Source of the DNA: JAKVAV01 sp047632755
GTDB lineage: Bacteria; Bacteroidota; Bacteroidia; Flavobacteriales_D; Cryomorphaceae
Direction: 5' to 3'
DNA length: 64,000 nt
Assembly (NCBI GenBank): GCA_047632755.1
Contig: JBLIDT010000010.1
Span: 1 to 64,000, forward strand
A program made the position numbers and the translations under genes. Shown here in pieces: positions 42,477-51,302 of this stretch. Position 1 is the first letter of the stretch. Each line of letters opens with the position of its first letter. The notes under the pieces were generated by a model. The model was given only the letters and a program-made list of their open reading frames with translations. It was not told where the DNA came from and searched no databases.

Positions 42477-43472
42477 ATGAAGAGCAAAGCACTAATTGCC
42501 CTTGCGGGTATCGCCGTGTTGGCGTCATGCCACCCCACGGAGTATCGAGTAGAACGCCATGTTACCATCGATGCTCCCGCCGAATTGGTCTTCGACCATG
42601 TAAATAATCCCAAAATGCGAGAAGGTTGGAGTCCCTGGGAAAGAATGGATGAGGCAATGGAAAAAAACTACGAAGGCCCAGAAGCTGGAGTCGGTGCCAT
42701 CTACAAATGGAGTGGAAACGATAGCGTAGGAACTGGAGTTCTCGAGATTATTGAAAGCGTTCCCCACGAATACATCAAAAGTACCTTAACCTTCACAGCT
42801 CCTTGGGAATCTGAATCTACAGTAGAATGGGATTTTGTGGAGACCGATGGAGGTATTATGGCGAGTTGGGCAGTTAACGGCGAGCTTCCTGGATATCTAT
42901 TTTGGATGGGAGAAGAGGATATGGACGAGATGATGGGAAAGGATTTCCAAAGAGGTCTTGACATGCTGAAAATAGTCGCCGAAGAAAAAGCAGCAAATAT
43001 GACTGGAATGCCTATGTCAGTAATCGAAGTTGAGGCTATGCCTGTTTATTTCATCGAAGCCGAAACAAGTATTAAAAATATGGAAAGCAATTTCTTCGGA
43101 GACAAGTATGAAAAGATCGGAGCTTATCTTGGCGCTGACACCCAAAATATGCTGGAATCACCTTTAGCCATTTACAATGTGTGGGACGAAGAAAACGATA
43201 AAGCTCAAGTGGCAGTGGGTATGGCTTGTTCATCAGAAAAGCCTGGCGAAGGTGATATTCAAAAAGCAATGTCGCACGAAGGTAAGGCCGTAGAATGTGA
43301 ATACATGGGGTCTTATGAAGGCGGGAAAGGAGCCCACAATGCAATCGCTGCGTATATGGAAACAAACAGCCTTGAAATGGCTGGATCGCCATGGGAAGTA
43401 TACGTTGCAGGCCCTGCTACTGAGCCTGATTCTACGAAGTGGGTTACCAAGATTTATTACCCCATTCTATAG
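42477..43472 (+). CDS. Lipoprotein with SRPBCC and GyrI-like domains
   Basis: A 331-residue predicted lipoprotein (MKSKALIALAGIAVLASC, lipobox LASC). Residues about 22-170 form an SRPBCC/polyketide-cyclase-like lipid-binding domain (VTIDAPAELVFDHVNNPKMREGWSPW is its usual opening). Residues about 180-331 form a GyrI-like small-molecule-binding domain (VEAMPVYFIEAETSI ... SPWEVYVAGPATEPDSTKWVTKIYYP). The pairing is usually cytoplasmic in Bacteroidota; here it is anchored in the envelope. The ligand is unknown, probably a hydrophobic small molecule. It has its own promoter and terminator, so it is independent of the his operon. Confidence 0.85.
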   Translation: MKSKALIALAGIAVLASCHPTEYRVERHVTIDAPAELVFDHVNNPKMREGWSPWERMDEAMEKNYEGPEAGVGAIYKWSGNDSVGTGVLEIIESVPHEYIKSTLTFTAPWESESTVEWDFVETDGGIMASWAVNGELPGYLFWMGEEDMDEMMGKDFQRGLDMLKIVAEEKAANMTGMPMSVIEVEAMPVYFIEAETSIKNMESNFFGDKYEKIGAYLGADTQNMLESPLAIYNVWDEENDKAQVAVGMACSSEKPGEGDIQKAMSHEGKAVECEYMGSYEGGKGAHNAIAAYMETNSLEMAGSPWEVYVAGPATEPDSTKWVTKIYYPIL

Positions 43473-43493
43473 TAGAACTGAATACATGAAACT

Positions 43494-43527
43494 AAAAGGC
43501 ATCCACATTTGAAGGATGCCTTTTTTT
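43494..43527 (+). terminator. Intrinsic terminator after the SRPBCC gene
   Basis: Stem GGCATCC/GGATGCC (43498-43504, 43514-43520), A run before, seven T residues after. It overlaps the last bases of the convergent GT2 gene and may serve both directions. Confidence 0.9.
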
Positions 43528-44245
43528 ATGACTTCGGATGCCGAATTAACTTTTTGTAAAGACGGAGTAATCTTGCAGGACTCACTCCCAGATAGTACAA
43601 AGTAAAAATGATGAAATTCGAACTGTTCACCTTCCAGTAAGGGTTTTCATCGTACTTGCGTGCAGACACAAGTACATCATCTTGCAAGAGCTGAAACTTG
43701 GCTAACTTTTTTCCTCGCCTGATGATATCATAGTCTTCCATTACGATATGGTCTTCGCTATAGCCATCTAGATTGTCAAAAAGCTTGCGCGAAATAAAGA
43801 GGCTTTGGTCTCCTCCCCTGGCTATCATGATAGGTAGGTGGGTCCACCAAGAGTTAAATCTCAGCGCTCTTCGATCCGAATCAAACTGAAATCGAAAAGA
43901 ACCGAAGGTTTTTCCATCGGCGGAAGCCGACAAGATTTGATTGGCATAATCCTTCGGTGGAAGCGTGTCTGCATGGACAAAATACAGAAGGTCGGCAGTT
44001 GCCAGTCGAGCACCATCATTGAGCTGCTTTGGCCGCGAAGGCTGGTTCAGTTTAGCAATTTGAGCACCCAGATTTTCAGCGATTTCAACCGTTTTATCCG
44101 AACTGTTGGCATCGGCAATGATAATCTCAACTTGATGATCATTGTCGGTCAAGTGACGGATCAACCTTCCGATGTGCTCTTCCTCGTTTAGGGTGGGAAT
44201 TATTATCGATATTTCAGGAACGGTATTTGCCAATGTGTAATCCAA
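43526..44245 (-). CDS. Family 2 glycosyltransferase (TIGR04283-like)
   Basis: A soluble GT2 of about 239 residues. Motifs are ISIIIPTLNEEEHIGRLIRHL, IIIADANSSDKTVEIA, the DxD-equivalent FVHADTLPP, and SLFISRKLFDNLDGYSEDHIVMEDYD. The combination with a short C-terminal helix fits the TIGR04283 glycosyltransferases found in arsenosugar-type and related clusters. No ATG start is available. TTG 44284, TTG 44245 and TTG 44233 are in frame. I prefer 44245 because the plus-strand DUF547 gene starts at 44297 and a -7-like TACGTTCG lies at 44256-44263 on the minus strand. Acceptor is unknown. Confidence 0.8.
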   Translation of the reverse strand: MDYTLANTVPEISIIIPTLNEEEHIGRLIRHLTDNDHQVEIIIADANSSDKTVEIAENLGAQIAKLNQPSRPKQLNDGARLATADLLYFVHADTLPPKDYANQILSASADGKTFGSFRFQFDSDRRALRFNSWWTHLPIMIARGGDQSLFISRKLFDNLDGYSEDHIVMEDYDIIRRGKKLAKFQLLQDDVLVSARKYDENPYWKVNSSNFIIFTLYYLGVSPARLLRLYKKLIRHPKS

Positions 44246-44296
44246 ATTAGAGTTGCGAACGTAGGTATAATACGTGCAATTCAAAACAACAGATTT

Positions 44297-45055
44297 ATGA
44301 CCAGAGTTATCTCGCTTCTTTTTTCAGTTTTACTAGTCACTGCATGTTCTGGTTTCGGTGATGTCGATTCCGATTCTAAACCAGTGAGCCACGCCACGTG
44401 GGATATGCTCCTTAAGAAACATGTGGACGAAACAGGAATGGTCAACTACAAGGGCATGGTCAAAGACAGCCTTGAATTGAACAAGTACCTTGAGCTGTTG
44501 AGTGAAAATCACCCCAACGAGAAAAATTGGAGTGAAGATGAAAGATTGGCTTATTGGATTAATGCCTACAATGCCTTTACCGTAAAACTCATTGTAAAGT
44601 ATTATCCCGTGGAATCTATCAAAGACATCGCTGGAAAGATTCCTTTTGTAAATACACCATGGGATATCAAGTTCATCGAGATCGAGGGTGAAACTTACGA
44701 CTTGAATAACTTGGAGCACGGCATCATTCGGAAGCAATTTGCCGAACCGCGAATCCACTTCGCTCTTGTGTGTGCAGCCGTGAGTTGCCCGAGATTGAGG
44801 AACGAGGCATTTACCGCAGAAAAGCTAGACGCTCAACTCGAAGATGAGGCGACGTACTTCTTCAACAATCCCAAAAAGAATAAAATTACGGCTACCAAAA
44901 TCGAGCTTTCAAAACTCTTGGACTGGTACTGGGGAGATTTTAAGGATGTAGCAAAAAGTAGAGTCGAATACGTGAACCGCTACAGCAAAGTGAAAGCCAA
45001 TGCCGATGCGGAAGTAGACTTTATGGATTACAGCTGGACGCTGAACGAGCAATAG
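44297..45055 (+). CDS. DUF547 lipoprotein
   Basis: A 252-residue predicted lipoprotein (MTRVISLLFSVLLVTAC, lipobox VTAC). The DUF547 domain covers most of the rest: ERLAYWINAYNAFTVKLIVKYYP, then NNLEHGIIRKQF, and HFALVCAAVSCPRLRNEAF with the family's conserved C...SCP. DUF547 has a papain/transglutaminase-like fold by published comparisons, with Cys and His as candidate catalytic residues. The role is unknown. It is divergent from the GT2 gene; these two families often occur together. It ends 2 bp before the stop of the convergent BamA-like gene. Confidence 0.9.
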   Translation: MTRVISLLFSVLLVTACSGFGDVDSDSKPVSHATWDMLLKKHVDETGMVNYKGMVKDSLELNKYLELLSENHPNEKNWSEDERLAYWINAYNAFTVKLIVKYYPVESIKDIAGKIPFVNTPWDIKFIEIEGETYDLNNLEHGIIRKQFAEPRIHFALVCAAVSCPRLRNEAFTAEKLDAQLEDEATYFFNNPKKNKITATKIELSKLLDWYWGDFKDVAKSRVEYVNRYSKVKANADAEVDFMDYSWTLNEQ

Positions 45056-45056
45056 G

Positions 45057-46130
45057 CTAAAATGATTCCCCAATAGTGAGGTAAAAGTTGGGCTCCTCGC
45101 CCACTCCCATGTCTAGCCTGATGTTGATCCGATCTTCGGGATCAATGGCAAAACGCAGACCCGCGCCGTAAGTGTATCTTAAATTGCTCAGCGAAAGCTG
45201 CCCGTATTCGGGAGCCACCATTCCCGTTGCCCCAAAAGCTACCGCACCGATTCTCCAAAAAAGCTTTCTTCGGTATTCCGCTTGAATTACCGCAGAATTA
45301 TCGTCGCGGTAACGGCCTTCGTAAAAGCCTCGCATAAGTCTGACACCGCCAAGTAATGCCTGAGAAATAAATGGCGCCCCGCCGTCAATGGATTCTGAAA
45401 AAAAGCGTGTGGCCAAATGGTCTTTGGGACTGAACTCATGAAAATGCCTAACATCCAATCGAAGCCTAGTGTAGTCAAAGTCGCTACCTGTATAGCCTCC
45501 GTGTCGATCGATGGTAAACTCGGCATACCAGCCTTTATAGGACTCAAAATAATTGTCGCGGTTATCGTAGTTGAACAGCACACCCAATCCTGTGTTCAAT
45601 CCTCCATCATTTCCCGATATCTCAGTGTTGGCCAATTGACCTTCTGCGTCTAGATCTGTAACCGTAAAATCATCCATAATGAATCGCCCTCCGAGGTAGA
45701 AGTTATTGGATACCTCCTTCATGGCGCTCAAGCGGATACGCGGATAATCAACGCCATAGAGCTCTTCAAAATCTTCGGGCTGATCGTTTCCAATTCCAAA
45801 GAAAAAATAGTTGTAGCGGTACCAGCCAACCTCTCCGAAAACCGAGTAATGTTCGTCTTTCCACCAAAGTTGAAAAGGGAGATAGGCCAGAATTTGATCT
45901 TCCAGCGTATAGGCCGCGCCTAATTGGAATTGCGAAGGCCGGGAATCTTTGGATTCATCTTCAAATCGCCACGAAAAAAAGGCGAAAGCTCCAAATCCCC
46001 AGCGCGTTTCGGGAGTGAAGAAAACAACAGGGAGCTGAACGAAGGTCGTTGAGCTTGAATCGGCTTCTTGGGCGGAGGCCTTTCCACTAAATAAGCCGAC
46101 CAGAAAAACCAACAGCAATAATCTCTTCAT
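45057..46130 (-). CDS. BamA/TamA-type outer-membrane barrel protein
   Basis: A 357-residue outer-membrane protein (signal peptide MKRLLLLVFLVGLFSGKASA). It lacks POTRA domains and consists of a bacterial surface antigen barrel: VVFFTPETRWGFGAFAFFSW, LGVLFNYDNRDNYFESYKGWYAEFT (a motif shared by BamA/TamA barrels), LGGVRLMRGFYEGRYRD (the VRGF/Y-like L6 loop) and a terminal strand with Phe. Such short proteins are common in Bacteroidota with unknown substrates. It is the last gene of a minus-strand run with a second barrel and the DM13 lipoprotein. Confidence 0.87.
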   Translation of the reverse strand: MKRLLLLVFLVGLFSGKASAQEADSSSTTFVQLPVVFFTPETRWGFGAFAFFSWRFEDESKDSRPSQFQLGAAYTLEDQILAYLPFQLWWKDEHYSVFGEVGWYRYNYFFFGIGNDQPEDFEELYGVDYPRIRLSAMKEVSNNFYLGGRFIMDDFTVTDLDAEGQLANTEISGNDGGLNTGLGVLFNYDNRDNYFESYKGWYAEFTIDRHGGYTGSDFDYTRLRLDVRHFHEFSPKDHLATRFFSESIDGGAPFISQALLGGVRLMRGFYEGRYRDDNSAVIQAEYRRKLFWRIGAVAFGATGMVAPEYGQLSLSNLRYTYGAGLRFAIDPEDRINIRLDMGVGEEPNFYLTIGESF

Positions 46131-46179
46131 TTGATGGATTTAATAGTTCTGCAGGCTCTCGAAATGATTGAAGAAATCC

Positions 46180-47022
46180 TTAGAACTTCTTGTAAACCCC
46201 AAGCCCATAATTCGGAGCGGCCAGGATATTCTTGCCTGCAAATGCTCCTGCCGCGGAAAGGAAAAAACCAATTTCGTTTTTCATCTCGTAAGCCATCTCC
46301 AATGAAGGGCTAATGAATTCGGTATTGTTCGAGAAAATGGTTCCCCCTTGAGAAGGGTCAGCATCACCATTGAAAAAGGACTGAACCACATCCACCTTAG
46401 CAATTGCTAGGAAATTAGTCCAGAACTTTGTTCCGATTTCAGCACCCAATCGGTACTCATCTGAAAAGTCGTTGGTGCGGTTATTCAAACCAGCATAAAC
46501 TGAAATCCACGCATGCTCTGAAATGGGCCGACTTACGTCAAAACGGAGCATCTGGTTGAATTCACCGTCTCCACTTTGGAGAATTCCTGTTTCCCCACCA
46601 GAGACTTCTCCAGTTGGCAATCCGAATAAAACCCGCACTGAGGCTACCCATGTATCGGATTTGTAAAAACCATATTGCAGCGATAGATCGACATCTCCGA
46701 AAGCATTCAATTCATCTCCCGGGATTTCCATTCCAGAAAAACGAAACTGCGTCTTGTTCAATGTATTTCTGGTGAAGAAAGGCACATAGGCAATGGCCGT
46801 GAACTTATCAGTTAGTCCGTATTCAGCGTATACCGAAGTTGCGTAGTAACCAATGGTCGTAATATCAATAATGTCTCCATCGGGATTGAAAAGCTGATCG
46901 CTAAGAATGGCGTTTTGGCTCAGCTTTACAAAGCCCTTTCCTTTGACGTAAGTCCAACCACCACCCGCGGTGGCAGAAGAAAGCACGCAACCCAAAACCA
47001 GAAGTAAGAATAGCTTTTTCAT
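46180..47022 (-). CDS. Outer-membrane barrel protein, unrecognised
   Basis: A 280-residue exported protein. Start 47022 (MKKLFLLLVLGCVLSSATAGGG) overlaps the preceding stop; a start six codons earlier is less likely. The mature protein starts with WTYVKGKGFVKLSQ, seen in a set of Bacteroidota barrel proteins, followed by many amphipathic strands (YATSVYAEYGLTDKFTAIAYVP, FGDVDLSLQYGFYKSD, SVRVLFGLPTGEV) and a C-terminal YGLGVYKKF. Fatty-acid-transporter-like or transport-associated barrels look similar, but no specific family is recognised. It is 49 bp from the BamA-type gene and coupled to the DM13 gene. Confidence 0.72.
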   Translation of the reverse strand: MKKLFLLLVLGCVLSSATAGGGWTYVKGKGFVKLSQNAILSDQLFNPDGDIIDITTIGYYATSVYAEYGLTDKFTAIAYVPFFTRNTLNKTQFRFSGMEIPGDELNAFGDVDLSLQYGFYKSDTWVASVRVLFGLPTGEVSGGETGILQSGDGEFNQMLRFDVSRPISEHAWISVYAGLNNRTNDFSDEYRLGAEIGTKFWTNFLAIAKVDVVQSFFNGDADPSQGGTIFSNNTEFISPSLEMAYEMKNEIGFFLSAAGAFAGKNILAAPNYGLGVYKKF

Positions 47023-47023
47023 A

Positions 47024-47950
47024 TTAGTCGAGTTGGGCATAACCGAAGGTTATTGTTGCAGGTTTACACAAAACAATTACATAATTGAAATCGTCAATAC
47101 TGACCGTTGGATCGATAGCGGACACGTTAAAAAGGTAAGCTCCACCTGAACTTACTTCTTGTATTTCAATGCCCTCGTTTCTGGTTACACTTCCTTGGGT
47201 AGAGTTGCTCAAGTAGATAAAAGTCCCGAGTGCAAAATCAGTATCGAAGTCATCCTCCAACTTGAGCATCAAGTCTCCATTATCGGCTAGGAAAAGTTCA
47301 GTGGCACCAGATGCGTCGTAGCCATTGGCACCTGTGAAAGTTCCAGTTCTGCTGGTTTGCCCGACTTGAATTCCAAGGGTATTGCTTTGAATACCGTCAA
47401 CCGTTGCTATTATTCGACCAAAACCGTTTGCAATTCCAGTAGCTAGCCCGTCTTCGTTTACCGAAAGGTAGGCCGGATCGAGAGATGTGTATTGAACTTC
47501 CAATCCCTCGAAAGGTTCATTATTAATGTTGAAGACGTCAACCGACAAAGTGATTTCTTGACCAACACCGATTTGATTCCCCACAGGAGATGCAACACAA
47601 ACTTGAGCAACATCATCCTCACTTTCAACAATTGTAACGAGCAATGGAAGACTGGTTGTACTTCCTACTGAACAAGTTAAATTGGCTTGCCCAGCGCCTT
47701 GCCCGGTCACCAAACCGGCTATGTCTACCGTAGCAACGTCATCATTTGAAGAGGTCCAAATCAATTGTACCTCTTCCTCTATTCCATAGCGATTAAAAAA
47801 GGTCGCTTCCGCTTCACTCGTTCCACCTAAAAGTATAGGAATCTGCTTTTGCTCTAGGACAATTGATTCCCCGACTATCGGGTCATCAACCTCATCGGTT
47901 CCGATGCAGCCAGCTAGAAACAAGAGTAGAAAAAAAGAGTACTTCCTCAT
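47024..47950 (-). CDS. Lipoprotein with Ig-like repeats and C-terminal DM13 domain
   Basis: A 308-residue lipoprotein (MRKYSFFLLLFLAGC, lipobox LAGC). Two bacterial Ig-like (BIG2-type) segments cover about residues 30-200 (WTSSNDDVATVDIAGLVTGQGAG and YTSLDPAYLSVNEDGLATGIANG). The last 105 residues fit the DM13 domain: RTGTFTGANGYDASGATELF, DDFDTDFALGTFIYLSN, GGAYLFNVS and the diagnostic end YVIVLCKPATITFGYAQL with one cysteine. DM13 is proposed to take part in redox or electron-transfer processes at surfaces, based on comparison with animal proteins. It starts an apparent operon with two barrel proteins. Confidence 0.82.
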   Translation of the reverse strand: MRKYSFFLLLFLAGCIGTDEVDDPIVGESIVLEQKQIPILLGGTSEAEATFFNRYGIEEEVQLIWTSSNDDVATVDIAGLVTGQGAGQANLTCSVGSTTSLPLLVTIVESEDDVAQVCVASPVGNQIGVGQEITLSVDVFNINNEPFEGLEVQYTSLDPAYLSVNEDGLATGIANGFGRIIATVDGIQSNTLGIQVGQTSRTGTFTGANGYDASGATELFLADNGDLMLKLEDDFDTDFALGTFIYLSNSTQGSVTRNEGIEIQEVSSGGAYLFNVSAIDPTVSIDDFNYVIVLCKPATITFGYAQLD

Positions 47951-48138
47951 GATAGTATATTCGTTTGTAGGGTCTATTTAAACTGGCAAAAAACGACCGG
48001 CATACGCTCAGGCTTCCCGTTCAGCAAGTATACAATTAAGTATATCTGTACCACCCTGTGATATTTCTTATGTGTCGGCTGGTATACACATTGCTTCGTC
48101 TGCAGCGAGATTCGAGCTACTAGATATCAAATACGAAA

Positions 48139-49803
48139 TCAAACCTCTGCCAAATACTTATGGGTAAATGAGACAGCCATTGCTCCCTCTCCCACCGCAG
48201 AAGCGACCCGATTCATGGCTCCCGAGCGGACATCTCCCGCCGCAAAAACACCAGGCACAGAAGTTTCTAAAGAAAATGGATCGCGCTTTAGCGGCCAACC
48301 TTTCCTAAAATCAGGATGATTCAAAAGATCACGACCCGTTAAAACAAAGCCTTTAGGATCTTTCAAAATAATCGGTGGCAGCCATTCGGTATAGGGCTTT
48401 GCGCCAATGAAAATAAACAATGCCCTAGCGTCTGCTTCGTAAGTAGTCCCCTTCTGGTTATCCTTAATTTCTAATTTCTGCAAACGGTCATCTCCTATAG
48501 CCTTTACTATTTCCCGAAAAGGCTCAGTGGTTATATTTTCAATGGAATCTATTTGATCGATCAAATAGCTTGACATCGTATCGCGAATATTATCCCGACG
48601 AAGGAGAATGTGCACATGCTTGGCATAATTGCTCAGATAAACTGCTCCTTGACCAGCAGAATTACCTCCTCCTACCACATACACGTCTTGGTCCTTGCAC
48701 GCCGCAGCTTCGGTGGTTGCAGCTCCGTAATAAACACCTGCTCCCGTGAAATTTTGCAGTCCGGCTGAATCAAGCATTCTGTAGGAAACTCCTGTGGTAA
48801 TGATAACAGCATGGGTATGCAAATGAGTACCATCAATCATCGTCAGGCACTTGTAGCCCGATTTGAAATCAATATCATCCACCGACTGAGGCACCAAAAA
48901 ATCAATTCCAAATCTGGTAGCTTGGGAAATAGCCCTTCGGCTCAAATCCGCTCCACTCAAACCATTTGGAAAGCCGAGGTAATTCTCAATACGCGAACTA
49001 GTACCTGCCTGACCTCCAGGAGCGCGCTTTTCAATCAAGACGGTGTTCAGGCCCTCACTACCTCCGTAGACTCCTGCCGCCAATCCAGCAGGCCCTGCGC
49101 CGATGATGGCGACATCGTACATCTCTGATTTTGCAGTTAGTTGAAGCCCCAATTTTTTGGCAATTGGACTGAGGTCATCACCCAGAAGAACTTCTCCATC
49201 TTCAAAAATTACTGCTGGCAATTTCTTGTGGTCGATACCGTGGAGCATCATTGTTTCGGCTGCCACAGGATCATTTTCTACATCTAGCCATTTGTAGGGA
49301 AAGAGATTTCCCGAAAGAAAATCCTTTACGCTGTGCGACTTTGGTGAATACTGGTATCCCAATAATCGCAAACCTCCAACAGTGGAGTTGTTGCTCGCTT
49401 TCCACTCTTCCAGTTGGTCATTCAGAACGGGATAGAGTTTTTCTTCGGGCGGATCCCAAGGTTTCATCAGGTAGTAATCGAGCTGGACGTCATTGATTGC
49501 TTTGATGGCCGCGTCGGTATCGCTGTATGCGGTGAGAAGAATTCGCTTGGCATTTGGGTAATACACAGCGGCCTTCTCCAAGTAGTCAACACCTTGCATC
49601 TCGGGCATGCGCTGATCGCTCAAAAAGAGCGCTACTTCTTCGCCTTTTCTCTTTAAATCTTCTAGAGTTTCAAGCGCTTCTTTAGCACTTTCGGTGCTGA
49701 TAATTCGGTACTGCTTTCTGTACTGTTTTTTGAGATCTCTCGAAACTGCCCGCAGTACTTGAGGATCGTCATCTACCACAATAATCAAAGGTTGCTTTGC
49801 CAT
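48139..49803 (-). CDS. Response regulator fused to thioredoxin-reductase-like flavoprotein
   Basis: A 554-residue fusion. Residues 1-125 are a receiver domain (acidic D11-D13, phospho-acceptor D63 in FLSDQRMPEM, T in LLTAYSDTDAA, K in YYLMKPWD). Residues about 140-222 look like a thioredoxin/glutaredoxin-fold domain (LLGYQYSPKSHSVKDFL), where the active-site Cys pair is replaced by Ser (SPKS). From residue 228 it is a TrxR-type FAD/NAD(P)H flavoprotein (IIGAGPAGLAAGVYGGSEGL, ENYLGFPNGLSG, VVGGGNSAGQGAVYL, VFAAGDVRSGAM). The CxxC that defines thioredoxin reductases is absent; GVYYGAATTEAAAC leaves a single Cys. It is coupled directly to the kinase gene. Confidence 0.9.
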   Translation of the reverse strand: MAKQPLIIVVDDDPQVLRAVSRDLKKQYRKQYRIISTESAKEALETLEDLKRKGEEVALFLSDQRMPEMQGVDYLEKAAVYYPNAKRILLTAYSDTDAAIKAINDVQLDYYLMKPWDPPEEKLYPVLNDQLEEWKASNNSTVGGLRLLGYQYSPKSHSVKDFLSGNLFPYKWLDVENDPVAAETMMLHGIDHKKLPAVIFEDGEVLLGDDLSPIAKKLGLQLTAKSEMYDVAIIGAGPAGLAAGVYGGSEGLNTVLIEKRAPGGQAGTSSRIENYLGFPNGLSGADLSRRAISQATRFGIDFLVPQSVDDIDFKSGYKCLTMIDGTHLHTHAVIITTGVSYRMLDSAGLQNFTGAGVYYGAATTEAAACKDQDVYVVGGGNSAGQGAVYLSNYAKHVHILLRRDNIRDTMSSYLIDQIDSIENITTEPFREIVKAIGDDRLQKLEIKDNQKGTTYEADARALFIFIGAKPYTEWLPPIILKDPKGFVLTGRDLLNHPDFRKGWPLKRDPFSLETSVPGVFAAGDVRSGAMNRVASAVGEGAMAVSFTHKYLAEV

Positions 49804-51195
49804 CTAAATTGCTTCTACCGCAGGTAAGGTTATCGTAAATTCTGTATTTCCGGGTTTCGACTTCAAGTCGATTCGCCCGCTGTGACGAGCTACTATTTTA
49901 TTGACAATATCCAAACCCAGTCCTGTTCCTTTACCGATAGATTTTGTCGTAAAGAAGGGATCAAATATTTGGCTTTGAATGTCATCGGGTATCCCTGATC
50001 CAGTATCGGCTATTTTGATACAAACATTGGGCTCAATCCAATCTGTTCTGATGGTTAATCTTCCGCCGCCATCCATTGCATCAAGCGCATTGTCGATGAT
50101 GTTGGTCCATACTTGGTTCAACTCACCTGCAAAACCAGATAAATGCGGGATACTACTGCAATAGGCTTCCTCCACTTCTATCTGGGCATTCTTCGCCTTG
50201 TGACGCAACATGGTGATGGTACTCTTCAATCCCGCATTAATATCCACGTCCTGCCGATCTTGGCTACGGTCCATGTGACTGTATTCCTTAATACTCCCGA
50301 TCAGAGTCGAGATACGCTCGGCCGATGTATGAATCTCTTCCACCATCCGCTCCGTGCTTAGGTTGCTTACCACCCAATGAATGACCGTCATAAAATCTCC
50401 TTCGCCAGTAAGGTTATGAAGGTGTTTTACATCATCAACACATAGGCCGTAGTCCACACATTCCTCTGCCAGCTCATAAGAATCATCTAAACCAAACTCT
50501 TCCAACAGATCTGAAATCTCATCCTCATGTTCATTTCTTTCCATTAAGGTTAGCGACGGACGTTCGTTTTCCAAAATGGCGAAAAGCCAATCATTCACTT
50601 TATCGACTTTGTCTGGGTCGAGATTCGATTTCATGACTTGTTTAAAGCCTTCCGGCAAAAGCTTGAGGTGCTTGACCAACTCTTCTGAGCTACGCACCAT
50701 GGCGCTTGCAGGATTGTTCAGCTCATGGGCCAGACCGGCTGAGAGCTTTCCTAGAGAAATCAACTTCTCATCTTGCATGCGCAATTGCGTGAAACTGCGG
50801 ATCCGCGAAGCCATATGGTGTACCAAGGCCTCAGCGAGAGGTTCGTGGTTGACAATCATTTCTCGAAAGTGATCTCGGTGCATGGTAAACAGCTCTCCCG
50901 CTTCACGGCATTCAGCATCGCCTTGAGCATGGGTCATTCTGCTGTAAGGCAGCACACCAGTTATTTCATTTTGAGTCATAATGGCAACCTCTCGCTGTTG
51001 ACCATTTTGTGTGAAAACTATTCTGAAGCGGCCACTCAAAATGAAGAGGAATTCATCCGCAGCATCTCCCATTTTAAAGATGTAGTCACCCTTCTTGTAG
51101 CTTCTTACTTCCCCAATGTCAATTAAAAACTGGAGGTGTTCATCGTCTACATTTTTTAAAGATTCGTTCTTTCGGAAGGCATCAATCAAATTCAT
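49804..51195 (-). CDS. Sensor histidine kinase with cyclic-nucleotide-binding-like domain
   Basis: A 463-residue soluble histidine kinase. Residues 1-125 form a CRP/FNR-type effector domain (YIFKMGDAADEFLFILSGRFRI, then VAIMTQNEITGVLPYS), which may or may not bind a nucleotide. The dimerisation/phospho-acceptor helix has LGKLSAGLAHELNNPASAM with H157, and the C-terminal ATPase has NIIDNALDAMDGGG (N box), IADTGSGIPDD (G1) and GKGTGLGLDIV (G2). No transmembrane segment is present. It ends exactly where the response-regulator fusion begins (stop 49804-49806, next start 49801-49803), so the pair forms one signalling unit. Confidence 0.9.
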   Translation of the reverse strand: MNLIDAFRKNESLKNVDDEHLQFLIDIGEVRSYKKGDYIFKMGDAADEFLFILSGRFRIVFTQNGQQREVAIMTQNEITGVLPYSRMTHAQGDAECREAGELFTMHRDHFREMIVNHEPLAEALVHHMASRIRSFTQLRMQDEKLISLGKLSAGLAHELNNPASAMVRSSEELVKHLKLLPEGFKQVMKSNLDPDKVDKVNDWLFAILENERPSLTLMERNEHEDEISDLLEEFGLDDSYELAEECVDYGLCVDDVKHLHNLTGEGDFMTVIHWVVSNLSTERMVEEIHTSAERISTLIGSIKEYSHMDRSQDRQDVDINAGLKSTITMLRHKAKNAQIEVEEAYCSSIPHLSGFAGELNQVWTNIIDNALDAMDGGGRLTIRTDWIEPNVCIKIADTGSGIPDDIQSQIFDPFFTTKSIGKGTGLGLDIVNKIVARHSGRIDLKSKPGNTEFTITLPAVEAI

Positions 51196-51302
51196 GGAGT
51201 AAAGATAACAGCTTCATGCGGGATGGCTCATAGCATTTGGCTATCAGATTGTCGTCGGTTAAGGTTTGAACAAAATATGAGAATCTTCAATTGGTCTAAC
51301 CC

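Noticed and set aside
44267..44272. TATAAT resembling a sigma-70 -10 box upstream of the DUF547 gene
   Set aside because: Bacteroidota promoters use TAnnTTTG; the nearest TTGCGA is only 7 bp away, far from a 17-bp spacer.
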